Origin: Perkinsus olseni
Lineage: Eukaryota > Perkinsozoa > Perkinsida
Direction of reading: 5' to 3'
Assembly (NCBI GenBank): GCA_013115125.1
Contig: JABANN010000012.1
Coordinates: 1 to 64,000 of the forward strand
DNA length: 64,000 nt
Under the pieces are notes generated by a model. That model was not told where the DNA came from. It made no database searches and saw nothing but the letters and a program-made list of their open reading frames with translations. The position numbers and the translations under genes are program-made. This document shows, piece after piece, positions 1 to 10,072 of the stretch. Each line of letters begins with the position of its first letter. The stretch's first letter is position 1.

Positions 1-710
1 CACGCGTATCGCTTAGACTAGCACTCTGATCAGTGATCACGTCATCGTGACGGATATGCTCTTCGAGTTCGTCATATTTGTTGTCTCATTCTCAATCTCG
101 TTGACAACTCAGTGCGATTGTTCTTCGGTCATACGGAAGTTCAGTGGTATTTTATTGGGCGTCGGTGTGCGAGGAATGTTTCTCAAGCGGGTACGGATAC
201 CCATTGGGCACTGGACGTTGAAGATGTGGTATGTCTGGTGTCTGAGCACCCAGAGACTTCATACCATCACACTCTACGAAGGGCTGCGGTGAATATCATT
301 CCTCACATGGGGGTCTTTCGTCGCTTCTACCAGCCACTCAGCATCACGTCTACGAGACACCTCACTGCAGATAGAACGCGTCATTATCAGAAATGCATAG
401 AACCTGTATTACTCTCAGAGAGCATTATGAGCAGACTTCACCGGCACCGAATAGTTATCAGAAGGACCTCGTGGCAAGGTCAGAGCGGGAAAGCCGAGTT
501 CTCGGCTGCTGAAACCTTCGGAGTCGAATCATCACTGATGATTCATCAGTTACTATACTTATTTAATTGCTGTTAGTGTGGGCTTTGCGCTGACATAGGC
601 CGGCTTTGACAAGCAAAATCATGGATCAAAACTTGAATCGAGGCAGTTGAATACTGTTCAATAAACGCATTGACAAAGCTTCGTTGAATACATAATACAG
701 TGTATTAAAT

Positions 711-733
711 ACACCCAATGGTTCTTTGGGTGT
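711..733. repeat. Short inverted repeat (hairpin)
   Basis: ACACCCAA at 711-718 is followed after 7 nt by its exact reverse complement TTGGGTGT at 726-733. A third copy of ACACCCA follows at once at 734-740. It could form an 8-bp hairpin; function unknown. Confidence 0.6.
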
Positions 734-952
734 ACACCCAATTCATAGGCTTCTGAAGCCTTCGGCGAGAGGGATGAAGCTTGTTCACTCAAATGGGACA
801 CTATTGTGTAAGAGCCCTCGACGTCTCAACTTGAGAATATCACAGAAGAGTGTAGTAGCACAGACGATGTGTAGGAAACATGGTATAAATGAAGGTTCTG
901 CCAGACGGACTATGTCTGCCCTGGACACTGTCCAGACCCTGGGGAGTACGCG

Positions 953-995
953 AACACGCCTAGTCTAGGCGTGTTAGTCTAGGCGGCCTAGACTA
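953..995. repeat. Two abutting perfect palindromes
   Basis: 953-975 is a perfect palindrome with 11-bp arms around one central base. It contains CCTAG-TCTAGG. 975-995 is a second perfect palindrome with 10-bp arms that reuses the TAGTCTAGGC word. The two share base 975, so the core word occurs four times in alternating orientation within 43 bp. This could be a cruciform, a binding-site array or an excision scar; no protein context explains it. Confidence 0.65.
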
Positions 996-1651
996 GCTTC
1001 GCTATGGTCCTCGTTTTGTCCTATGGAATGAACATGCATTGGTCTGTCATCCGCCAGTGCTCCGTGGAATGAATGGGAAGCAGGCTCCACGGTGGTGCAA
1101 GTTACACCGTGGCGTAATCTGCCACTTTTGCCAACTTGGCAGAACCTGCGTTCATCACGAAAACGCCAAAATGTCCAAATCTGCCGACCCCAACCCTAAC
1201 GGCGAAACACGGCGGGGGCATGGATTTCAGACAATGATTCCACTTCGCCAACAAAGTCAGGAATCCGCAGAAAAATTCTGCCATGTCTGTTCCCATTTAG
1301 AGGCCGCCAAGTTGGCCTTCTCCGGTCTCTGCCACCGTATTCCGCCTAAAAATTATACTTGTGCCCCTGGAAATCCGGTTGGCAACGATTTGGCGGAATT
1401 CGACTCGGCGAAACCTGTTACACCCAAAATTTCCGAGGGACGAACCTCGCTCGCCCAACTTCTCGACAAATGCGCTGCCAACGGTGCGGTCAGCGCTCAA
1501 GTTCAGGGAATTGTTAACATACCGGTGGCTGTACATAGACGTGCGAGCATCCGCACGCTCGTCAGCCGAGTGCTGCAGCCCGTGCGCTACGGCCTAGTAC
1601 GAGACGCGCCCCCGATGGCGCGCCTCGTTGTTTAACCATTGCTTCATTAAT

Positions 1652-1793
1652 TTGTAGTGCAATATATTGCACGAAGATACAATTCGACAACCTGACACAT
1701 TGCTGTGTAATTGAAGTACTATTGTGTTAGCTGAGCTATAAGGTTTCTGTTGTTAGTTGTCCGTTTAGCATGATAAGTTTACGTTTCGTTTTT
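1652..1793 (+). repeat. A1 terminal repeat of the DIRS-like element
   Basis: About 142 bp, repeated as A2 at 6486-6629. It starts with TTGTAGTGCAATATATTGCA, which is itself palindromic around AATATATT. TTGTA is also the last five bases of B1 and B2, so TTGTA is the likely recombination core shared by element ends. Confidence 0.85.
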
Positions 1794-1807
1794 AAAGGTT
1801 GATCCTT

Positions 1808-3111
1808 CCTGGTTGATCCTGCGGATGGGCCGAGGGTGACGGAGACGGACACGAGGTTGAAGGTTAGCCACTATATTGATGGTCTGGCGGACGGTAACTT
1901 TTCGGTTATCTCGCAGCAAGCATACGAACAACACCTAACGGCGTTGAGAGCCCGGTTCGGTGAGGTCGCGGATGAGTCTGTCCCTAGCCAGATATGCTGA
2001 AGTATGAGAGTGGTATCAGTGGCCTATTCAAGGTGTATGGTACAACTTACTGGCCTCAGATCTACGCTCTACCAACACGTGGGGTGACGCGTATGCCAGC
2101 GGTATGGGGGATTCTGCCTTTTGGATGGAACGAGTGGATAGAGTGGTGTTCCAACTTCAACGAGTTGGTAGGGAGTCTCAAACTCTGCCGTCAACAACAT
2201 CAAGATCATCGGGAAAGCGGGCCAGAGCTCCGAGGAGTGAGCAAGTGTGCTATGATTACCAAGGTGGTCGTTGTCCGGATGACCTTTGTCCAAATGGTCG
2301 CAAGCATATTTGTCTGAAATGCAGGACATCACACCCGTTGCCCAGGGGTAATAGAGATTGTAAGGCAGCAGGTACGGGAAAGACGCCCTTCTCGCCGTCA
2401 TCGGAAGTTCAGAAGCCTCGTGAAGGAGTTACGGTGTATCGTGGTGGTTAGGTTCAAGTTCAGTCCAAGAAGCCCAGAACGGACTGAGTAGGGTATGCAG
2501 GTGTGAACTCTCCTATGATGGGTCAGATGACGGATGAAGTTGTTTGTGGTACGGAGGCCTCTCCTGATGAACAACTGAAGGTGTTATCGACAAATCCGTG
2601 TTTGGGAGGGTTACGGAGTCCTCATCTCTCTACTATCTGGCTACCTCATGGTATTATTTTATTTAAGCGTATTAAAGAAAGGTTCGAGTCTATCCTATCT
2701 AAAGATGGCGTCGCGGACGCGTTACTTTACGGTGAGGATCCTTTGGCGTGCCCGTTGGTGGTTACAGCCATTGACGAGGCGTCGGCGGCGCTGTTGGCAA
2801 TAACTGACTGTTCTGCAAGTGAGGGTAAACCCTCGCATGAACACTCTCCCGTCAAGGGCTTCCTCCTCCAAAGACTGGTATCCTTATGTGGTGACTGGGA
2901 CGTGGATGTGCCCCGGTGGTTTATCGAAGGGGCCCCTGTTGGTTTGAGTAAGGAGATTGATTACTGTAATATTTTCCCACGGAGTGGGAGGCCAGAATTG
3001 GAGCCGGATGGGTCTGACCGGTTCGAGAAGCTGGAATTTATTGATGAGTGGAGTAACGGCTCTTGTTTAGTAATTATCCTTCTACGTATGAGCACTACGA
3101 CGAGGTTTTGA
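1808..3111 (+). other. gag-like region of the DIRS-like element
   Basis: This part lies between A1 and the reverse transcriptase. One frame near 2240-2350 carries a Cys/His cluster of the C3H/zinc-knuckle kind, with Cys and His spaced as C-x7-C-x4-C-x4-H followed by a second Cys/His set, typical of gag-like proteins of DIRS elements. A further open frame (2503-3111) overlaps the start of the reverse transcriptase frame by about 50 nt. The region as a whole appears broken at about two places. It is treated as a fossil and not reassembled. Confidence 0.55.
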
Positions 3112-4643
3112 AAGTGTTGAAGGCGGAAGAGGAGCGGGGTTTCTGTAAGCTATGCTCTACGTTTGAGGAGGTGAAGACATTGGTTCATGGTGATGATATT
3201 GTGCTCACCCCGTTGGCAGCGCTTCCCAAATCCAACGGGAAGTTGAGATTAGTTTCTGATTGTAAGGTTAATCATTTGAATGACTATTGTTTTGTAGATG
3301 AACATGTTGAACTTCCTCGGGTATTTGATCTGATAGAGGGCATTGTACAATTATTGAATTCTGCCAACGATCACGGTGAGTTCGTAGAGGTAGCGGTAAT
3401 AGATTTTGCGGACGCCGTCCGCACCATTCCGTTGGCAGTGGAGGAACGACCATTCCACGTGCTGCGTGTGGGTGGGTATTACGTTGTTTTCTTCTGTTTA
3501 TTTTACGGCCTCTCCTCTTCTCCGCTGTTATGGGGGAGAACTGCGGCATTATTGAGTAGATTAGGCCAACTTTTCTTTGTGACTTCAACTAATGTTCCTC
3601 TCGGTCGAATTGAGACGTTTGTAGATGACCCGGCAATGTGTGCCAGGGGACCAACTATTCAGGTGGCTCGGAGGCGTCTCTGGTTACCGGTACTCTTGTG
3701 GCTGGCACTGGGCTTTAGGCTGTCGTTTGGAAAGAGGCAAGTGTCGCTTCCAGTAAGGTGGATAGGGTTTATGATATCGAAGAAGGATATGAACGTTGTG
3801 GTGACTTTGCCCCTCGAAAAGCTTCGGGTTATATTGGAAATGGTTCGGCCACTACTGGTGGGGAAGGCCCGCATTGCTACGAAGAAGTTGCGAAGCTTAT
3901 GTGGTCGATTATCGTTTGCTGGTCAAATCGTGCCCTACCTGAGAGCGTTTGTCGCACTGTTATGGTCGAGACTGGCGAGGGCAGATGCGTCGAATCAGCA
4001 GTGGATTACCGTTGGTGATCTGGTCACCCCGCTGAAGTGGATTTGGTGTTTTCTGAGCAAGGCCGTGGCCAAGGACATGTCGAACACCGGTGATGGTGCG
4101 GATAATTACCTACGGTACTTTCCTGTTGAGAGGTTACATGTGGTGAGATGGTGTATCTGCGTTGATGCGAGCCCTACGGGTCTAGGAGGCTTCCTCCGAA
4201 AAGGTGAGGAGATTGTCTCTTGGTTTGCGGATCCGTTAGATGAGTGCGACTGTTTGAAGTTCGGTGCAGTTATAGGTGACTGTCGGTGGCAGTCGGTGTG
4301 GGAATTGCTGGCCGTCTTAGTCGCAATTCGGCTATGGTCGTCTCGGATACCCTCGAATGTGAGAGTCATGTGTGAGTCTGATTCGGTGGTTGCCCTCTCG
4401 GCAGCTTCCCGATTGCGCTCAAAGTCGCCCAGTTTGAACTGTATTGCACAGGAGTTGGCTTTGCACTGCGCCGTAGTGGGTGTATGGTATCAAATTAAAT
4501 TTGGACATGTCGCCGGTGTGAGGAACCAGATTGCTGATGACCTTTCTAGGTTGAAGGAAGGTCGGCAAGTCCCTAGCTGCCTAGAAGGGGTGTCGCGGAC
4601 GAAATGCGACAAAAGAGATGGTTCTTTTTGGTTGGTCCCCTAG
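3063..4643 (+). CDS. Reverse transcriptase-RNase H frame of the DIRS-like element
   Basis: An uninterrupted frame of about 526 residues. The N-terminal two thirds read as a reverse transcriptase: a palm region with an aspartate-bearing core near residues 110-125, then an FVDD box around residue 185 in place of YxDD, then a thumb-like basic segment. The last third (from about residue 360) opens with a C-V-D-A-S-P-T-G-L-G-G run and has later acidic positions, typical of the RNase H domain in DIRS elements. The frame looks intact. It overlaps the upstream frame, which such elements usually handle by read-through or internal initiation. Confidence 0.8.
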   Translation: MFSNYPSTYEHYDEVLKVLKAEEERGFCKLCSTFEEVKTLVHGDDIVLTPLAALPKSNGKLRLVSDCKVNHLNDYCFVDEHVELPRVFDLIEGIVQLLNSANDHGEFVEVAVIDFADAVRTIPLAVEERPFHVLRVGGYYVVFFCLFYGLSSSPLLWGRTAALLSRLGQLFFVTSTNVPLGRIETFVDDPAMCARGPTIQVARRRLWLPVLLWLALGFRLSFGKRQVSLPVRWIGFMISKKDMNVVVTLPLEKLRVILEMVRPLLVGKARIATKKLRSLCGRLSFAGQIVPYLRAFVALLWSRLARADASNQQWITVGDLVTPLKWIWCFLSKAVAKDMSNTGDGADNYLRYFPVERLHVVRWCICVDASPTGLGGFLRKGEEIVSWFADPLDECDCLKFGAVIGDCRWQSVWELLAVLVAIRLWSSRIPSNVRVMCESDSVVALSAASRLRSKSPSLNCIAQELALHCAVVGVWYQIKFGHVAGVRNQIADDLSRLKEGRQVPSCLEGVSRTKCDKRDGSFWLVP

Positions 4644-4933
4644 GCGTTTCTTCTACTCTCTTGGTTGACAAAGGAGAGTTGAGTTGTTGACGGCGGGGAG
4701 GAGAATAAGGTACCTGATATGATTGTGCTCGTGCCTTGTGGCCGGGTTCGACTCTAGATGATGGTCATTGGGGCGAGGGTTGGTCTAGAGTCTTCCACGC
4801 CTCATGTGTGTTGGAGATAGGCGACTAGGCGCGTGATGAGGCTAGCGGTAGTACCGCAGCAGTAAGTAGGACGTAAGGGGGGCATTTTCTCTCTTTCAGT
4901 AGTAAGTCTTCTTGGCCTTAGGAGAGGGAGATT

Positions 4934-6125
4934 ATGGCTCCTTACCGTCGGGGGAGCCCAGCTCAAGCGAAGTTGTTAGCAGATCCAATTAATCGGAAGC
5001 AGCTCACTGGCATAGTGGCGAAGTTCAAGGACGAGGAATACGCGGCGAGCACTCGACGTACCATGGAGTCAAGGTTTAAACTGTGGGCTCGCTTGGCGAT
5101 GGGTCTGGGGTGTTCTCCGCTCCCGGTTACGGTGTATTTGGTTACCACCATCTCGGCTATCTTGAAGTACTCAGGGTATCGGAGCGTGTGGAGCTACGTC
5201 CAGACAGCTATGAACTATCATGTGGAGGCGGGTTATGATTGGACACCGGCGGAGTCGGCCGCCGTTAGAAGAGCCCGTCGGGCGAGTGTGCGGGGCATCG
5301 GCCCCCCCCAGAAGGATGACGCCGTTATCTATGAAGCACTTAGATGATTTGGTGGAATGGGCTAAGGGGAGCTACCCAGCGCAGTGTAGAACGAGCTTGT
5401 ATGTCCTCGCGTCGTGGTTTCTGCTGAGGGCATCAGAAGTGGTGGCATTGCTCTGCCAGGATTTGGTAGTGGACGAGATCAAGAGAGAAGTGTCGGTACA
5501 CATAAGGACTTCGAAGACTGATATCGAGGCAGCTGGGAGCCGGCGATCTCACGGCTGCGCCTGCCAAGGCGACGAGGCGACAAGAGAGCTGGAGGCCGCT
5601 CGACCTCAAGATCAGTTAGTGGTGGAGAGATCGGGGCAACCGATGACAAAACGTAAGTTGTTGGAAGATTTGCGAAGTGACCTTGGTGAGTCGGGAGCGA
5701 TAACGTCGGAGGAGGAGTTGAGACCAGAATGCTTTGGGACACATTCTTTCAGAAGAGGAGGTACACAGTTCCTAATTCGCTTTATCAGTTGGGAAAAGGT
5801 GCAGACGTTTGGGAGATGGCGAAGTCCGAACTCGATGAAGCGGTATGTGGAAGAGGCCAACTTAGCTGACAGCTCTCAGTTTGCAAAGCGAGTGGTGAAG
5901 GGCTGGTTCCAGCAGCCTGCTGGTTCCACAAGCAGCCAGGAGCAGAAGGCCGACTCAATGTACAAGGGAGGCGTGGGTGTCAGTCTTGGAGGTTACCAAG
6001 TGGAACCAGAGCCTGAGGTCCCGGCAACAAGTGTGCGAACCTGGGTGAGGAGACGCTATGAGTTACCTACAAGGAGTTGGCTACGACCCGGGTGCAGCAA
6101 GGCATGGGTGAGGACCTCTCCGTGA
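4934..6125 (+). CDS. Tyrosine recombinase of the DIRS-like element
   Basis: The region encodes a tyrosine recombinase in two overlapping frames. An N-terminal DNA-binding part with a phage-integrase SAM-like helical look is followed by the catalytic domain. The family signature is visible: an Arg in an L-L-R-A-S-E-V segment, an H-S-F-R-R-G-G box (H-x-x-R) and a downstream M-K-R-Y tyrosine. It lies between the reverse transcriptase and the B1 repeat, as expected. There is probably one break, or an overlap of the kind the family uses. The basic C-terminal tail runs nearly to the B1 repeat. Confidence 0.75.
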
Positions 6126-6171
6126 GGCGATAGAGGTATGTGGTCCATATCTATCCGGTAGCGTGTGAATT

Positions 6172-6485
6172 GGGGAGTTTTGGGGACTAAGCTGTAGTAC
6201 CAGAATTTATAGACTGTCTGTATGTGTACTGGTCCGCCAATCAGTGCTCGATGTGGTTAGCCCGATCGTGACTGCTGATGTGTTGGGATGGGATTCAGTA
6301 TCCGCATCAGTACGAGTAACATCAGCGGTGTTGGTGTGAGCGATCTATCGACCATTGGCGGCCACCACCTTTACTACTACAGCTGAGTCAACACGTTACC
6401 GGGTTTCGGATATGGGCCAATTACTGATGATATATGTGTGATTGAGTTGATGGGTTTTTGAGTAGTGTGGAGGGAAAGGATTGTA
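6172..6485 (+). repeat. B1 repeat of the DIRS-like element
   Basis: 314 bp starting GGGGAGTTTTGGGGACTAAG, repeated as B2 at 6652-6965 with one visible difference. It abuts A2 directly at 6485/6486. Confidence 0.85.
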
Positions 6486-6629
6486 TTGTAGTGCAATATA
6501 TTGCACGAAGATACAATTCGACAACCTGACACATTGCTGTGTAATTGAAGTACTATTGTGTTAGCTGAGCTATAAGGTTTCTGTTGTTAGTTGTCCGTTT
6601 AGCATGATAAGTTTACGTTTCGTTTTTTT
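6486..6629 (+). repeat. A2 repeat of the DIRS-like element
   Basis: Direct copy of A1 (1652-1793), identical except for a slightly longer terminal T run. A GC-rich linker of about 22 bp at 6630-6651 separates it from B2. Confidence 0.85.
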
Positions 6630-6651
6630 AACCCACCCTCTCCGCCCGGGG

Positions 6652-6965
6652 GGGGAGTTTTGGGGACTAAGCTGTAGTACCAGAATTTATAGACTGTCTG
6701 TATGTGTACTGGTCCGCCAATCGGTGCTCGATGTGGTTAGCCCGATCGTGACTGCTGATGTGTTGGGATGGGATTCAGTATCCGCATCAGTACGAGTAAC
6801 ATCAGCGGTGTTGGTGTGAGCGATCTATCGACCATTGGCGGCCACCACCTTTACTACTACAGCTGAGTCAACACGTTACCGGGTTTCGGATATGGGCCAA
6901 TTACTGATGATATATGTGTGATTGAGTTGATGGGTTTTTGAGTAGTGTGGAGGGAAAGGATTGTA
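6652..6965 (+). repeat. B2 repeat of the DIRS-like element, right end
   Basis: Direct copy of B1. It ends in GGATTGTA, then host sequence begins. This marks the right boundary of the element. Confidence 0.85.
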
Positions 6966-7904
6966 GCAGTGACGGGAATTGAGCGATTTCAGCACGCCAC
7001 GCTAGTAGCAACTGTCAGGATAAAACTAGGATTTGATAGTCCAAACCTTATAGTGTGATCGGTCGGATAGCTAGGAATGACAGGTACTCCCTTCGGTCAG
7101 TTTTCGCTTGATACAAGTGGGGACAGAATTGCGTGCTGTCGGACGCGTAGAGTCAGTACTACTGACTTGTCGCGCCTTCTGGTTTCGCAGCAACCAGCGA
7201 CTGCGACGAGTTGGAGCCTCGGAACGAAAATGCGGGTGACTTTTCCCCGCCTTTACATTGAGTTGCGCCACGTCGAGATCGAACAAGGTACGTGATAAAC
7301 CGTTGAAGTTTCTACTAATCCAACTTTACATGTATGTGCATCGCAGGTTTCGTCGTCACTAGAATATCACACTGTGCGTGTCTCTCAGAGCACTCTACTG
7401 CGACCTCAAGTTCCAACAAGGAGAACTGCGGAAGAACATGGGTCTTTGTTGAACATTCACCATTATCCTCTGTGAAATCATGCTATTCTCCATGCGCCGT
7501 TGAGATGTGTTGAATACGTACAGAAAATAGTACTCAGCCTCTCGGGATAAACGGTGACCGCGCCTGAACAACAGCGCACAGCACAATCCACATGCGATTC
7601 CGGAGCCGTCCATTGAACAAACGATACATCGTGGGTTCTGCGTTTCAGATCACCGTGCAAAGCATCTGTCTCATCGGCTCTTCATGGTAAATTCTCACAA
7701 AGAAACTGCGGCCATCCCTAATTTCCTTCCGCTGAAGGCGAGGGGTGATCTTAGTAGGGCGGTGAATCCTCCTGAGAGTGTCTGCGACGGACGAGTCATC
7801 GTCGTCGGCGACAGCGGTGAGTTCAGCATAACACATTGTCATAGCTGACCACAACGTGGGAAGATTCGTTCTGGCCTCTCTGGGTGTCCGAGGGGATCTT
7901 CCAT
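6966..7904. other. No gene recognised
   Basis: Only short frames without recognisable motifs or splice logic. A possible 5' part of the decayed gene that follows cannot be told apart from background. Confidence 0.4.
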
Positions 7905-9150
7905 GACCCCCACGAACGTGTTGATCAACATTCAGTGAGAGCCATCAGGTGTGGGCAAGACGAAGCTCGTATCGTTGCTGAGGAAACTGTTGAGTGAGCG
8001 GAACACAACGTTCCCCGAGGAGCTCTTGAAGAGGAAGCATCCAATAGCCCACTATTTCATCCCAGGGAAGGCCACAATTGGAGTGGTGAGGTATCGCTCT
8101 TACACTTAGTTGGCTTCCATCGTATGGCGGATGTATCAGCTTGCGAGTCTTTGACAGCCTCTCGCTTTCGTCACTGTGTTTGTCCCGCTCCGTATTTGAG
8201 TAGCTCGTAGGACTACGTTCCTCTGACGTTAAGCCATGGGAAGGATGAGAAAACGATAGGTGTTTGGGACTGCGGAGGCTATAGTGGGTGAGCCACCCGC
8301 GTCCTCACGAATGCAGACCACCCAGTTATCATTTCAGCTTTGCCGAGATACGAGGCGAGTTGTACAAGGAAAGCGACTTAGTGATATTTTGTTACAACAG
8401 TGGGTTGAGTCAGCCAGGCCCTCTGCCTCGCTACCTAATCCCCGATTGAGTAGCTTTCTACAGTCCGCTGCCTCAGTACATGACAAGCATTCCTACATCT
8501 CTCTAGAGGGCTGGATGAAGGAGGTGGCGAGTTCCGCTCCGAAGATAATGATGTCCAAACAATCCATAGTGAGACTCGGAGAAGCGGGTAGAGTGCTTTC
8601 CGAGACGGAGGCCGTGGGGGACTTCATCGCCCGGAATCAGCGCAGGGGATGCACCCTCATTCACGTGTTCAGGGGAGCGACATCGCAATAGATGATGTCT
8701 CGTTCCGCGTCTGTGTCCTCCTGCATCACTTGCCCAGATTGTTGGCCTTGGAGGGCACTCGGCTTCCGTTGGCCTAGCGAAGCCACGACAAGTTTCGTTC
8801 AAACAAGCGAGAGATTGGGCAGTCGGAAGCAAAACGTGTTGCGAGTAAGTTTCATGACTGCGTAGGACCCTCACGTCATGCGCACGCTTCATGTACTTCG
8901 ACATTCCTTCGTTCGGCACTGACGAAGAGACGGTAGCTACTCTCCACACGCTTGGGGAGGCCATCCTCATGGCCCTGGAGAAGATAGCATCTTGAGCCCT
9001 TGTTGCTCGACCCGTCGCTGCAGTGGTGCGATCCATCAACGATGGGCCATGTGAAGACCACACTCGTTGGTTCAAACCTCATTCATCGCCTTCCAGTTTG
9101 TCGACATTGCGAGTTAGCCAGTTGCGTATCATCGCAAAATGGTTTTCTGT
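7905..9150 (+). pseudogene. Decayed P-loop NTPase-like gene
   Basis: A first coding stretch (about 7913-8090) contains E-P-S-G-V-G-K-T-K-L, a Walker A-like P-loop, but an in-frame TGA lies just before it. It ends at a GTGAGG donor at about 8091. A GATAG acceptor at 8259 opens the 8260-8691 frame (143 residues) in matching phase, so a real intron is likely. Past 8691 coding-like sequence continues in another frame to about 8850, with a further TAG, and again in a third frame at about 8885-8990, where a conserved-looking F-D-I-P-S-F-G-T-D-E-E-T segment is seen. Several interruptions argue for a pseudogene. I do not recognise the family; the size and P-loop would fit large protist NTPase families such as RHS or Crinkler-type proteins, but this is a guess. 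Confidence 0.4.
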
Positions 9151-10072
9151 TGGGTTTTAGTCAGTTGTCACGGCGTCAACGTCCTTCCGTGACATTCCGA
9201 GATCGGAAAAGAGAGACCGCTGCATCTACGGGGTATAGATTAGAACGTAGCATCCCGATCTGGCTGATCGCTGGCGAACTGCGCATCAATTTCAAAATTC
9301 TCCCACCGCCACAAGGCCAACGGCCGGGACTCGGATGGGCTCTCGCGACTACTCGGCGTCCGATATCTCCATGAAAATACAATACAGTAGGTATCGGAAG
9401 CCACGTGCGTTCGATGGTTAAGGCTGATGCAAGGGCAGACTCCCTGCCAGTGTAGCGCTTGCGTTGTCTACTGAGTAGTATGTTATTATTGGTCGTGACT
9501 CACGGCCAGGAGAGGCAGGGCTGAGCGGGGTGCTATAGGATTCCTCAGGGAACGATATCGACATCATTCCTGTCATCATCACCTGCATATTCTGGGCCAG
9601 AATTTCTGGCACAGTATACGCATAGATAAACCTCAACACTACCGTTTGCGGCGAGTGCTTGTTCTGCGCTTTGTTTCTAGGCAGTTGTTATTCGAAACTT
9701 TCTTGGAGGTTCGCTTGTGAGAGCTACTGTCTGCATCGTCTCAGCGATCCCCGCATAGTGCGTACTCCGATCTCTCAATCGACTGTTTTGCCACTGGAAC
9801 ACAGGGCTCCAAGTATAAGTATCCGGGTGTCTGTCCTTGGCCTTCGAGTTACGACTAGCAGCTACACTCCCATGTTGCCTTTAGTTCGCAGCTGGCGTTG
9901 AGCACGTAACGGGAGTGTCCTCAACTAAGGGAGCCGAGGCTGCCGGCCTTTACCTTTTTGGATTCTGACTGAACTCTAACGCTGGTCACATGGATTTGCA
10001 GTAAATGAACAACTTGATAAATTGCATGAGTCAAAGAATTCATGTACCGACGATGAGACCCATCTTCAGAAA
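9151..10072. other. No gene recognised
   Basis: Spacer between the decayed P-loop gene and the 3' end of the LRR membrane protein gene. Only short, featureless frames were seen. Confidence 0.4.

Larger units (their letters stand above)
1..1651. other. Gene-free region left of the retroelement
   Basis: I recognise no gene here. The open frames (for example one on the plus strand at 1039-1635) have no domain, no typical composition and no splice logic linking them to neighbours. The stretch is notable only for short perfect palindromes, listed separately, and for repeated GCCAA/TTGGC words between about 1130 and 1400. Confidence 0.5.
1652..6965 (+). mobile_element. DIRS-order tyrosine-recombinase retroelement, split direct repeats (Ngaro/PAT-like), young
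   Basis: The layout is A1 (1652-1793), internal coding region, B1 (6172-6485), A2 (6486-6629), B2 (6652-6965), all direct repeats. That is the split-direct-repeat plan of Ngaro/PAT-type DIRS elements. In order the inside holds a gag-like region with a C3H zinc finger, a reverse transcriptase-RNase H frame and a tyrosine recombinase. There is no integrase, protease or envelope frame and no flanking target-site duplication, as expected for the order. A1 and A2 match over about 140 bp apart from a T-run length, and B1 and B2 differ at one position in 314, so the insertion is very recent. It looks nearly full length; the coding region seems interrupted about two or three times, though overlapping frames are normal in this order. 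Confidence 0.85.

Noticed and set aside
1039-1635. 198-codon plus-strand frame
   Set aside because: No domain or splice context, odd composition, and the frame crosses palindromic repeats; treated as chance.
8503-9075. 190-codon minus-strand frame
   Set aside because: It is the antisense shadow of the decayed plus-strand P-loop gene, whose frames show the better motifs.
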